Below are positions 1 through 8,053 of a DNA stretch of 46,066 nucleotides, piece by piece. Position numbers and translations under genes: made by a program. The notes under the pieces are model-generated. The model had not been told where the DNA came from and ran no database searches. It saw only the letters and a program-made list of their open reading frames with translations. The stretch is from an uncultured Muribaculaceae bacterium (GTDB lineage: Bacteria; Bacteroidota; Bacteroidia; Bacteroidales; Muribaculaceae), in NCBI GenBank assembly GCA_944321715.1, contig CALUMJ010000015.1, positions 1-46,066 on the forward strand, in the 5' to 3' direction. The first letter of the stretch is position 1, and each line of letters starts with the position of its first letter.

Positions 1-919
1 ATTGCGACGGGAACAGGTCGATAACTTCGGCAAGGACATCTTCAAGGAAAGTGAAAGTAGCTTCGTTACCGATGCAGAAATCGCCGCTTTCGTAGGGTTT
101 GCCACTACACGACAATTCGGGATAGGCGGCAAGTACCTCCTCGCTGTGTCCGGGCATTTCTATTTCGGGAATGACGCAGATATGCCGTGCCGAGGCGTAT
201 GCTACGATTTCGCGAATGTCATCTTTGGTATAATATCCGCCGTAGGCACGTGGGTCGTCTTGCTCGCAATATGAACGGTCGCCGTTCCACCAATCTTCCC
301 AACGCCTATATGGCCGCCAAGCTGCCAGCTCGGTTAGGCGCGGGTAACGGTCGATTTGCAACCTCCACCCAGCGGCATCGGTCAGGTGCAGGTGCATCGT
401 GTTGAGCTTGAGCAGAGCCATCGCATCGATTTGCTTCATTAAGAACTCTTTCGGGCGGAAGTGGCGCGACACGTCGAAATGCAACCCGCGGTAGACAAAT
501 CTCGGATGGTCGGTGATGGTGCAGCAGCCGATTTGTTTCACTGTTCCGCTACGTGTCATTTGCAGCAGCGATTGCACGGCATAGAATGCCCCGGCTTCAC
601 TGTCGGCGGCGATGTCTATCCCGTCGGGCGTTATGGCGAGCGTGTAGCTTTCGCTGCCGTTGTTGCTGCCGATTGCAATATCTATGTCGGCATCGGCCGA
701 GGCGGCGGCAAGCCCGAGCGGCAGTGCAGCGATATAGCTGCCGAGAGCCCCGTCATCGTCACCGTCGATGTGAAATGTACCGCCATCGGGCAAAGTGTAG
801 CAGCCCGCCCTTGGCTCGACCTGTGCCGGCAAGGGGATAATGTCGTCGGGCATCCCCATGTTTTCGCCATTGGCACACAGGGCTGTCATCAACAAAATTG
901 TAGCAATAAGTATCTTCAT
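1..919 (-). CDS. GH20 beta-N-acetylhexosaminidase, N-terminal part (runs off window)
   Basis: The minus-strand frame opens at ATG 917-919 and stays open to the window edge, so about 306 residues are visible. It begins with a signal peptide (MKILIATILLMTALCANG), followed by a GH20b-like alpha/beta domain that ends in GAFYAVQSLLQM. The GH20 barrel starts at about residue 145 with RGLHFDVSRHF and continues with LNTMHLHLTDAAGWRLQID and a later EIEMPGHSEEV. These are standard GH20 landmarks, and the catalytic Asp-Glu pair should lie just beyond the edge. The enzyme would release terminal beta-GlcNAc or GalNAc from glycans in the periplasm or at the cell surface. The start is 17 nt after the stop of the ATPase gene, so the two may be co-transcribed. 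It fits the GH84/GH92 operon upstream. Family assignment is firm; exact substrate is not. Confidence 0.93.
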   Translation of the reverse strand, partial: MKILIATILLMTALCANGENMGMPDDIIPLPAQVEPRAGCYTLPDGGTFHIDGDDDGALGSYIAALPLGLAAASADADIDIAIGSNNGSESYTLAITPDGIDIAADSEAGAFYAVQSLLQMTRSGTVKQIGCCTITDHPRFVYRGLHFDVSRHFRPKEFLMKQIDAMALLKLNTMHLHLTDAAGWRLQIDRYPRLTELAAWRPYRRWEDWWNGDRSYCEQDDPRAYGGYYTKDDIREIVAYASARHICVIPEIEMPGHSEEVLAAYPELSCSGKPYESGDFCIGNEATFTFLEDVLAEVIDLFPSQ

Positions 920-936
920 AACCGAGTATTGTTTAA

Positions 937-2370
937 TCATGGGTGGAAAAGGGCGTCGAGGGTGATTTCGCTCTGGACGATGCTGCTGTGGGCATTTGAC
1001 TTCACGCCATTTGTGGTGATGAAGGTCAAGATTAGAGTTTTCTTTGTGGCAGTTTCTTTGATAAATTCCTCGATTTTGTTTTCCAGCCGTGTTTCATAGT
1101 CTTTGTTTATTTCAAATTTGTTTTTCGCATATTTCATTTCGCAAATGTTGATTGTGTCGTCCTTTCGGTCGATAACAAGGTCGATTTGCGCATTTTTGCC
1201 GTGCCACGATAGGGCATTAGTCTGCACTCCGGCTATGCCGAGGGCATGCTTTATTTGCGGCAAATGGGCAAGGCATAGCATTTCGAATGCCAGTCCGCTC
1301 CAAACGGCATGGGTTGGGCTGTTCATCGATGAAGTCCAAAAATGTTCATCGTGGAAACGGTTTCCTTGCACGAATTTGAAGAAAAACAGCGTGTAGAAGT
1401 CGGTCAGTTGGAATACGGTTTCACTTTTCTGCCTTTTGCCCCGAGGCTTGTCTTTGCCGAACGGCTCGTATGAGCGTATCAGGCCGCAGAGTTCCAGTTC
1501 CTCGATTTGTGTGCTGAAAGCCCCATTGTCGGCGAGGTGGGTGGCTGCAAGCAACTCTTTGCGTGTGAGGCCGCTGCCTTTGGCTGCCATTGCAGTGACG
1601 ATGGCAATATGTGGCGACGCATTTTTGAAGAGTGCTTTGTAGAGGTCGTTGAACTCGTTTCTTAATGGCGCATTTTGTGCGAAAAACAGAGAATCGATGT
1701 TTTGTGCCACGCTCTTGGAGCGTTCCATTAGCGACAGGTAATAGGGTATGCCGCCCATCGCCATGTAGCATTCGGCTATCTGCTTGCGCGAGTAGCGGAA
1801 CTTGTAGGCTTTGAAATATTCTTCACACTCGCCGAGCGTGAACGGGTTGACGACAAGGTGGTGCGAAAGTCTGTTGTGCAACCCGCCCTTGCTGCTGATG
1901 AGGTTGCTAATCATCCACGAAGTTGCCGAGCCGCACACGATTAGTTTCACATCGTTGCGCATCGATGCCCAGCCGTTCCAGAAGTTTTCGAGAGCGGCGA
2001 TAAATCCCGATTTGGCCGAATCCATCCATGGCATCTCGTCGATGAATATGATTTTGTTGCCATCGGGTAGCGTTTCGATGTATTGCGAAAGTTCGTAGAA
2101 TGCCAGTAGCCAATTCTTTGGAACAATCAACCGTTCTTGCCGTGTGTGCCGTTTAAGGGCTATTGCAAAGTTGGTGAGCTGCTCTTGCTTGGGAGCATTG
2201 TAAACTCCAGTGACAGTGAAAGCAAATTTGTCGTCAAACGCCTTGCGAATGAGGAAAGTTTTTCCCACACGGCGACGACCATACACTGCGATAAATTCCG
2301 ACTTGCCAGAATTTATGTATTGGTGTAAGGCGTTTACTTCGGCTCTTCTTCCAATTAATTGCTGTGGCAT
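937..2370 (-). CDS. AAA ATPase of the ATPase_2/DUF234 type with winged helix and nuclease-like C-terminus
   Basis: The protein has 477 residues. Walker A is GRRRVGKT (31-38) and Walker B is IIFIDEMPW (Asp111, Glu112). After the ATPase core, residues about 245-345 read as a winged helix (GSGLTRKELLAATHLADN onward). The C-terminus has a PD-(D/E)XK-like pattern with Asp397 in QIDLVID and Glu411-x-Lys413 in ICEMK. This architecture is common and multi-copy in Bacteroidota and archaea, and its function is not established. The promoter is built into a repeat array (2385-2560). The gene sits between the GH84 and GH20 genes and is unrelated to glycan use, which suggests insertion into a glycosidase cluster. 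DNA binding and nuclease activity are inferences from the fold pattern only. Confidence 0.88.
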   Translation of the reverse strand: MPQQLIGRRAEVNALHQYINSGKSEFIAVYGRRRVGKTFLIRKAFDDKFAFTVTGVYNAPKQEQLTNFAIALKRHTRQERLIVPKNWLLAFYELSQYIETLPDGNKIIFIDEMPWMDSAKSGFIAALENFWNGWASMRNDVKLIVCGSATSWMISNLISSKGGLHNRLSHHLVVNPFTLGECEEYFKAYKFRYSRKQIAECYMAMGGIPYYLSLMERSKSVAQNIDSLFFAQNAPLRNEFNDLYKALFKNASPHIAIVTAMAAKGSGLTRKELLAATHLADNGAFSTQIEELELCGLIRSYEPFGKDKPRGKRQKSETVFQLTDFYTLFFFKFVQGNRFHDEHFWTSSMNSPTHAVWSGLAFEMLCLAHLPQIKHALGIAGVQTNALSWHGKNAQIDLVIDRKDDTINICEMKYAKNKFEINKDYETRLENKIEEFIKETATKKTLILTFITTNGVKSNAHSSIVQSEITLDALFHP

Positions 2371-2388
2371 AACTTGTTATTTTATGCG

Positions 2389-2420
2389 CAAATATACTAA
2401 AAGAATGCCACTTGCGCAAA
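2389..2420 (-). promoter_or_regulatory. Promoter of the ATPase_2 gene, overlapped by TGCGCA sites
   Basis: On the minus strand a -33 element TTTG (2417-2420) is followed 24 nt later by the -7 element TATATTTG (2389-2396), the Bacteroidota sigma-ABfr pattern. TGCGCA sites at 2385-2390 and 2413-2418 overlap both elements. Predicted transcription starts about 15 nt before the ATG at 2370. Confidence 0.75.
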
Positions 2421-2550
2421 TTATTGTGAGATAATCTGCGCAAGTGGTGTGTTTTTGATGTAGTTGCGCAGAAAATCTGAAGATAATCTGCGCAAGTGGG
2501 GTGTTTTTGATGCAGTTGCGCAGAAAATCGGAAGATAATCTGCGCAACGA
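2408..2550. repeat. 52-bp tandem repeat with TTGCGCA inverted sites
   Basis: AGATAATCTGCGCAA begins at 2429, 2481 and 2533, giving a strict 52-bp period with about 2.4 copies. Each unit also has GTTGCGCAGAAAATC. The first unit forms an inverted repeat with CCACTTGCGCA (2408-2418), whose exact complement TGCGCAAGTGG lies at 2437-2447; the arms extend to about 17 nt with one mismatch. The array lies only upstream of the ATPase gene and covers its -33 box. It is not CRISPR, because the units have no unique spacers. The likely role is an operator, perhaps for the ATPase itself. Confidence 0.85.
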
Positions 2551-2602
2551 GGTAGTTGTTGTTAATGTGTATTATGTGAGTAAATGCTTGTTAAATAAAG
2601 AT

Positions 2603-5149
2603 TTACTGTGCTGGTATAATCTCAAATATATTAATATTTCCATCAATTTTCATTGATGTAACTCCTGCAGGTGTAGTGATTGTTGTCATCGGGGTTGTGA
2701 TGGCTGCCTGCTGCAATGTGTTGCCGTTGCTGTCGAGCATGGTGATTGTTGCAGGTTGGGTAGGTTGCCCCGTGAGTAATGTGTAACTGCTTGTGCCTGT
2801 GGGAATACCAACGGTCATAGACCCATTAAGCGAGTAGGCTGTTGTGGCATTAAGGTCGAATGCCGCCATCGCTTGCTCCGGGCTATCGGCCGACACGTCA
2901 AAACCGAGGCTTTCGACAGTGGGCGTGTTGATTTCAAACGAGCGCACAGCAACATAGTTGGTGCGTTTCGAGTCAAGGCGTTTCAGCCTGACGTATCGGG
3001 CTTGCACTGGCGAGCCATTCCAGTTGATTATGTACTGGTTGCGCAGGTCGCCGATGAGTGTAGTCCACGTGTTGCCATCGACCGAGCATTCAAGTGCGGC
3101 ATGGTCGAAGAAGTCCACATCGTTCACCGAGTTGCGGCCTTGCAAAATCCTCACCGATGATAATTCTCTCACGGTTCTCAAGTCCACGCCGACCCAACTT
3201 CCATCGCGTTGCGGCAATGCCGATGTGTAGAATGTCGTGGAGTCGCCGTCGAGCATGAGCATGGGTTGCGTGGTGCGAGAATTTGGGAACGAGCTTAGTC
3301 CTCGATAATTGCAAGGCACTTTCCCCGACAGTTTTTCGAGGAATCGGTATGCAATCTCTTCCATGGTGTTGTCGTAGAATGGCTGCAACTTCATTGTTCC
3401 CGACTTGTGGGCTTCATAGCTGCTGCGGTCGTCGCGGCTCATCAAGTTTTGGGTGTATTTGTTCCATAGTGCGGCATCGTCGCTACCGTCGCGGAACATA
3501 TAGATTAGTTCGACAGCTCGCTTGCCACGGGTGCCGAGCTTGCCAAATTCCGTGAGCCACGGGCGCAGCTCGGCAAGCAGCCGGGCATTGCCGCAACCGT
3601 TTTCCATCTGGCCGGGAACTTGCTCGATGCGTTCAAACTCTGTGCGTAAAGCTTCGGCTTTGTCGGCACTCCAGTCGTCGATGCCGAACGTTGTTGTTTC
3701 CCACGACTCGGCTCGTCGGTAGCCTGTTTCGGTGTCGCATGAGTGGATGGCGAAAGTGCGATATGCCGCAGCGGCCTCGCCTGCCATTTCCTGCAGGCCG
3801 CGTTCCCAGTTGTCGATGGGGTTGTATGCACCGATGTTCCAAGCATAATCGGCAACACCGTAAAGGGCGAGTTTTGATGCCTCGCCATGTTCCATCGGGT
3901 TGCTAAGTACGCCGCTGAGGTTGTCGGTGGTGAGCGAAGTGTCAAGGCCATATACAGGGCCCTGCAGCACGATGTTGCGCACATAGTCGGTCACGGGATA
4001 GTTCCACCAGAAGAGAGCCGGACGCTTTATGCGCGAGTTGACCCATTCGAGAGTGCTGGCGGTGATGTCGCTGCACACCACGTCGCCGGTCCAGAACACT
4101 TTAATGTCGGGATTGAGATTGTTGCCGAAGTATGGCAGGCTGCCACGTGGAGTTGGGTTGGCCCACGAGCGGTTGTAATCGGTGGGGCATAATATGAGTT
4201 GTTCCACATCGTCGTGGGCGTTTACAAACTCCTCGGTCAGGCGGTTTAGTAGCGCAGTTTGTTTCGACGGGCTTGTGCCGTCGCCCGAAATGTCGTCAAA
4301 GAAGATTGCAAATTGCTTTACTCCCAAGTCATACATCATTTCAAACTTATGCAGCAAGTTGGCATAGTCTTCTTCGTTCCACTTGATGTCTTGCCCCGGG
4401 TGAATGGCCCACACGAAGTTGACATGGTTGCGGCGGCATGCTTGTGCGAGTTCTTTTATTTGGTTGGCTTCTTGTTCGGGGTATGGTAGTCGCCAATTCG
4501 GGCTGCTATGATAGGGGTCGTCTTTGGGTCCATAGACGTAGGTGTTCATTTTGAACCGCCCGAAGAAATCTATCAGCGACAACCTCACCTGATGCGACCA
4601 CGGTGTGCCATAGAATCCTTCCACCACGCCACGAATGGGCAGGGTGGGGTAGTCGTTGACGGTGAGGCATTGAAGCTGTTTTCCGCCTTGGCTTGCCGGC
4701 GAGTCGATAAGCTGGCGCAGCGTCTGCAAGCCATAGAATGCACCGCTCTCGTCGTATCCCACGATTGAGATGCCATCGGGTGATATGTTGAGAGTATATG
4801 CACCAGCCACTGCTTCTACCGAGGCTTTCTTGGCGGCTTTTGAGCCGAAGTCGATAGTGAGTTTTATACCTTTTTTGTTGGCGTTCAGAAATTGCACGTC
4901 ATTGGTAAATCGGTTTTGGCGGTCGATGATTTTCACGCCTGCCGTTAGGTCGAGTGTTTTGTCGTCGTCGATGGCGATTGATTGCGGCGTTGGGTTTATG
5001 ATTATGCCATGATGGTCGATTTTGTAGCCATCAACGGGATTGTATTCCTGTATTTCTTGCCGTTGCGACGACAGGTCGAATCCTTGTGCCACGGCGGTCG
5101 TGCCGCAAGCCAGTGCGGCACATGTTGCTATTGTCGGTATTAGTTTCAT
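2603..5149 (-). CDS. GH84 beta-N-acetylglucosaminidase (O-GlcNAcase/hyaluronidase type) with F5/8C domain
   Basis: The protein has 848 residues. A signal peptide ends near AVAQG (residues 1-22). An N-terminal alpha/beta domain (about 40-165) ends in GAFYGLQTLRQL. The GH84 barrel opens with RGVVEGFYGTPWS (173-185) and carries the catalytic Asp285-Asp286 pair in FAIFFDDISGD. Residues about 620-745 resemble an F5/8 type C (CBM32) module (LDGDSTTFYTS, WVGVDLRTV, YVRLKRLD). A small C-terminal beta domain follows. GH84 enzymes remove beta-linked GlcNAc by substrate-assisted catalysis. It is the last gene of the operon, 7 nt after the acetyltransferase stop. The domain order resembles Bacteroides GH84 enzymes. 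Confidence 0.95.
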   Translation of the reverse strand: MKLIPTIATCAALACGTTAVAQGFDLSSQRQEIQEYNPVDGYKIDHHGIIINPTPQSIAIDDDKTLDLTAGVKIIDRQNRFTNDVQFLNANKKGIKLTIDFGSKAAKKASVEAVAGAYTLNISPDGISIVGYDESGAFYGLQTLRQLIDSPASQGGKQLQCLTVNDYPTLPIRGVVEGFYGTPWSHQVRLSLIDFFGRFKMNTYVYGPKDDPYHSSPNWRLPYPEQEANQIKELAQACRRNHVNFVWAIHPGQDIKWNEEDYANLLHKFEMMYDLGVKQFAIFFDDISGDGTSPSKQTALLNRLTEEFVNAHDDVEQLILCPTDYNRSWANPTPRGSLPYFGNNLNPDIKVFWTGDVVCSDITASTLEWVNSRIKRPALFWWNYPVTDYVRNIVLQGPVYGLDTSLTTDNLSGVLSNPMEHGEASKLALYGVADYAWNIGAYNPIDNWERGLQEMAGEAAAAYRTFAIHSCDTETGYRRAESWETTTFGIDDWSADKAEALRTEFERIEQVPGQMENGCGNARLLAELRPWLTEFGKLGTRGKRAVELIYMFRDGSDDAALWNKYTQNLMSRDDRSSYEAHKSGTMKLQPFYDNTMEEIAYRFLEKLSGKVPCNYRGLSSFPNSRTTQPMLMLDGDSTTFYTSALPQRDGSWVGVDLRTVRELSSVRILQGRNSVNDVDFFDHAALECSVDGNTWTTLIGDLRNQYIINWNGSPVQARYVRLKRLDSKRTNYVAVRSFEINTPTVESLGFDVSADSPEQAMAAFDLNATTAYSLNGSMTVGIPTGTSSYTLLTGQPTQPATITMLDSNGNTLQQAAITTPMTTITTPAGVTSMKIDGNINIFEIIPAQ

Positions 5150-5156
5150 TGTATAA

Positions 5157-5756
5157 TTATAGTTTGACTGTTCGTTGGTAACGCTGACGGTCGGCGTCGG
5201 TAATATCTCGGATTACTCGGCATGGGTTTCCTGCGGCAAGCACCCCTGAAGGAATATCCTTGTTGACGACGCTCCCTGCTCCGATTACCGAGCCTGCACC
5301 GATTGTCACCCCTGGCAGTATGCTCACTTGTGCGCCAATCCACACATTGTCGCCCACAGTGATGGGCATTGCATACTCAAGACCCTGATTGCGGCGTTCG
5401 ATGTCGAGTGGGTGTCCTGCGGTGTAAAAGCCGCATTGTGGAGCAACAAAGACGTTATTGCCTATTATCACTTTTGCCCCGTCGAGAATCACGCACAAGT
5501 GGTTGATAAACACATTGTCGCCAAATTCGATGTTGTAGCCATAGTCGCAATAAAACGGAGGTTCGATTTGGCAGTTCAAGCCAGCCTTGCCAAGCAGCCG
5601 TCGCATTATTTCTTCTCGTTTTATTGTTAATGACGGATGCAGATTGTTGAATTCAAAGCAAAGTTCCTTGGCAGCAATGCGTTCGGCCACCAATTCGGGG
5701 TCGTAGTTGGCATCGTATAACACGCCAGGTTCGACGTTCATTTTATGTGTGTTCAT
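5157..5756 (-). CDS. Maa/LacA-type sugar O-acetyltransferase
   Basis: The protein has 199 residues, normal for maltose/galactoside acetyltransferases. The N-terminal helical segment (about 8-60) carries the family pattern with LYDANYDPEL. Hexapeptide left-handed beta-helix repeats follow (GDNVFINHLCVILDGAKV, VGDNVWIGAQVSILPG, IGAGSVIGAGSVV). The catalytic His is His115 in TAGHPLD, the same position as in LacA. It would acetylate a sugar hydroxyl with acetyl-CoA in the cytoplasm. It lies between GH92 and GH84 genes (gaps of 26 and 7 nt) and is therefore co-transcribed with secreted glycosidases. It might detoxify or tag released sugars; that role is inferred from position. Confidence 0.92.
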   Translation of the reverse strand: MNTHKMNVEPGVLYDANYDPELVAERIAAKELCFEFNNLHPSLTIKREEIMRRLLGKAGLNCQIEPPFYCDYGYNIEFGDNVFINHLCVILDGAKVIIGNNVFVAPQCGFYTAGHPLDIERRNQGLEYAMPITVGDNVWIGAQVSILPGVTIGAGSVIGAGSVVNKDIPSGVLAAGNPCRVIRDITDADRQRYQRTVKL

Positions 5757-5782
5757 GTGTGTAGTTTATTATGTTGTTGCGA

Positions 5783-8050
5783 TTATTTTTCCGATGAGAA
5801 TGAATATGGGCGGTCGGCAGTGGCTGTTCCACGTTGGCGGTTGGCCACTGGGCGCATGTCGAGTTGTAATGTGCCACCTTGCAGCAGGTCGGCATGCCGG
5901 TAATATGTCTTGGTATATTCCGTTCCATTGAGCGTCGCCGAGTGTATGTAAATGTTTTCGTCGCTGTTGTTTGGCGCATCTATGACAAATGTGTTGCCAT
6001 TCTCGAAGTGCAATGTTGCACGTTTGAAAATAGGACTTCCTGCGACATACTGGTCGGTGCCGGGGCATACAGGGTAGAACCCGAGTGCCGAGAATACATA
6101 CCATGCCGATGTCTGTCCGTTGTCTTCGTCGCCGCAGTAGCCGTCGGGTGTGGGGGCGTAAAGTTTGTTCATCACTTCACGTAGCCGGTATTGCGCGCTC
6201 CACGGGCGGCCGGCATGGTTGTAGAGGTATATGGCATGTTGTATGGGTTGGTTGCCGTGGGCATAGTTGCCCATTCCACTCACCACCATTTCGCGTATTT
6301 CGTGAATTGGGAAGCCATAATAGCTGTCGTCGAATGCCGGTGGAATGATGAATACCGAGTCTAATTTCGCTGCAAAGGCATCATCGCCACCCATCAAGTC
6401 AATCAGTCCTTTGGCATCGTGGAACACCGACCACGTATAGTGCCAACTGTTCCCTTCGGTGAATGCGTCGCCCCATTTGAGCGGCGAGAAGGGTGTCTGG
6501 AACTCTCCGTTTTTCTTTCGCCCACGCATCAGTCGGGTTTCGGGGTCAAATAGGTTGCGATAGTTCATTGCACGTTTTTCAAGTTGAGCTATTTCATCTT
6601 TGGGGCGGTTAAGCGCGCGTGCAATTTGGAGTATGCACCAGTCGTCGTAGGCATATTCGAGTGTGCGTGCAGCACTTTCGGCTATTCCTGCATCGCATGG
6701 CACATATCCGAGGGAGTTGTAATATTCATGCCCCAATCGTCCAGTCGAGGCAATGGTGGGGTGTACGTTGCATGTGCCATGTATTAACCCTTCGTATAGC
6801 GTTGCAATGTCGTCAACTCCTGCACCTTTCAGGTAGGCATCGACGAGGACCGATGCCGAGTTGTTGCCCACCATGCAGTTGCGATGCCCGGGGCTTGCCC
6901 ATTCGGGGAAGAAGCCGCTTTCACGATAGGCGTTGAGTAGTCCTTCCTGCATTTCCTTGTTTGCCGAGGGATACATCAGGTTGAGCAACGGGAACAGACT
7001 GCGGAAAGTATCCCAGAATCCCGTGTCGGTGTACATGTATCCGGGCAGCACTTGGCCGTTGTATGGGCTGTAATGGACGATGTTGCCGTTGGCATCGATT
7101 TCATAAAACTTGCGAGGGAATAGCAGCGTCCGGTACAAGCATGAATAGAAAGTGCGCATCTGTTCGTCGGTGCCTCCTTCCACGTTTATTCGGCCAAGCA
7201 CCTCGTTCCATCTTGCTCTGCCGTCGGCTGCAATATCTTCAAGCTGGCGGTCGTCCAGTTCGTTGAGGTTAAGTTGCGCTTGCTCGGGGCTGATGAACGA
7301 TGAAGCCACACGCACATTCACTTGCTCGCCGCGGTGGGTGGCAAATCCCACTATGGCGCAAGTGTGGCCGGCCTCGTTGTACAGTGTGCCGGCTTGCAGC
7401 GTGTCGTCGGCTACTGTGGCGGTGTAGGTGAAAGGCTTGTCGAATTCAAGTATGAAGTAATTGCGGAAATTCTCGGGTACGCCACCGTTGTTGTATGAGC
7501 TGTAGCCGACGATTTTATTCTCCTCGGGAATTATTGTCACTTGCGAGCCTCCGCTGAAAGCATCGACAAGAATATATGCGCTGTCGCACTCGGGGAAAGT
7601 GAATCGCAGTGCGGCGGCGCGTTCGGTGGGTGCGACCTCGGCATGGATGTCGTATGTGGCGAGGTAAACACTGTAGTAATATGGCGTGGCATTTTCGGCC
7701 TTGTGTGAATACCAGCTTGCCCGTCGGTCCTCGTCGTGCTGGGCACTTCCTGTCATCGGCATGATTGAGAAGCTGCCATAGTCGTTTATCCATGGGCTTG
7801 GTTGGTGTGTCTGTTTCAGGCCAGTAATTTCAAGGTCGCTATACACATATTGCCACCCGTCGCCGTTGTGGCGCGTTTGCGGAGTCCAGCAATTCATTCC
7901 CCAAGGCATGGCTATGGCAGGGTAGGTATTGCCGCCCGATAGTTCAAATGAGGATAATGTACCCATCAGCGGGTTGACATATTGCGTATAGTCGGCTTTT
8001 GCCGAGAATGCCAATAGGAAGGGTATTGCAATTGATAAGATTTTTTTCAT
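5783..8050 (-). CDS. GH92 alpha-mannosidase (first of three)
   Basis: The protein has 755 residues with a signal peptide (MKKILSIAIPFLLAFSAKA). It starts with the GH92 hallmark YTQYVNPLMGT. EGNSWHYTW (near 530) is the region of the catalytic acid Glu, and GDEDNGQTSAWY (near 645) carries the base/Ca region. GH92 enzymes are Ca-dependent inverting exo-alpha-mannosidases that trim high-mannose N-glycans or mannan. Here the usual NAWQY is NSWHY and the N-terminal motif differs from the other two copies, so substrate linkage may differ. It is separated by only 3 nt from the upstream GH92 gene and by 26 nt from the acetyltransferase, so it is in the middle of the operon. Confidence 0.96.
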   Translation of the reverse strand: MKKILSIAIPFLLAFSAKADYTQYVNPLMGTLSSFELSGGNTYPAIAMPWGMNCWTPQTRHNGDGWQYVYSDLEITGLKQTHQPSPWINDYGSFSIMPMTGSAQHDEDRRASWYSHKAENATPYYYSVYLATYDIHAEVAPTERAAALRFTFPECDSAYILVDAFSGGSQVTIIPEENKIVGYSSYNNGGVPENFRNYFILEFDKPFTYTATVADDTLQAGTLYNEAGHTCAIVGFATHRGEQVNVRVASSFISPEQAQLNLNELDDRQLEDIAADGRARWNEVLGRINVEGGTDEQMRTFYSCLYRTLLFPRKFYEIDANGNIVHYSPYNGQVLPGYMYTDTGFWDTFRSLFPLLNLMYPSANKEMQEGLLNAYRESGFFPEWASPGHRNCMVGNNSASVLVDAYLKGAGVDDIATLYEGLIHGTCNVHPTIASTGRLGHEYYNSLGYVPCDAGIAESAARTLEYAYDDWCILQIARALNRPKDEIAQLEKRAMNYRNLFDPETRLMRGRKKNGEFQTPFSPLKWGDAFTEGNSWHYTWSVFHDAKGLIDLMGGDDAFAAKLDSVFIIPPAFDDSYYGFPIHEIREMVVSGMGNYAHGNQPIQHAIYLYNHAGRPWSAQYRLREVMNKLYAPTPDGYCGDEDNGQTSAWYVFSALGFYPVCPGTDQYVAGSPIFKRATLHFENGNTFVIDAPNNSDENIYIHSATLNGTEYTKTYYRHADLLQGGTLQLDMRPVANRQRGTATADRPYSFSSEK

Positions 8051-8053
8051 AGT

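Noticed and set aside
461-1099. 212-aa plus-strand reading frame
   Set aside because: It is the opposite strand of the GH20 and ATPase genes, with low-complexity, GC-driven composition and no domain.
2408-2550. CRISPR-like array (52-bp period)
   Set aside because: The full 52-bp unit is repeated without unique spacers and no cas genes are near; it is a plain tandem repeat with palindromic sites.
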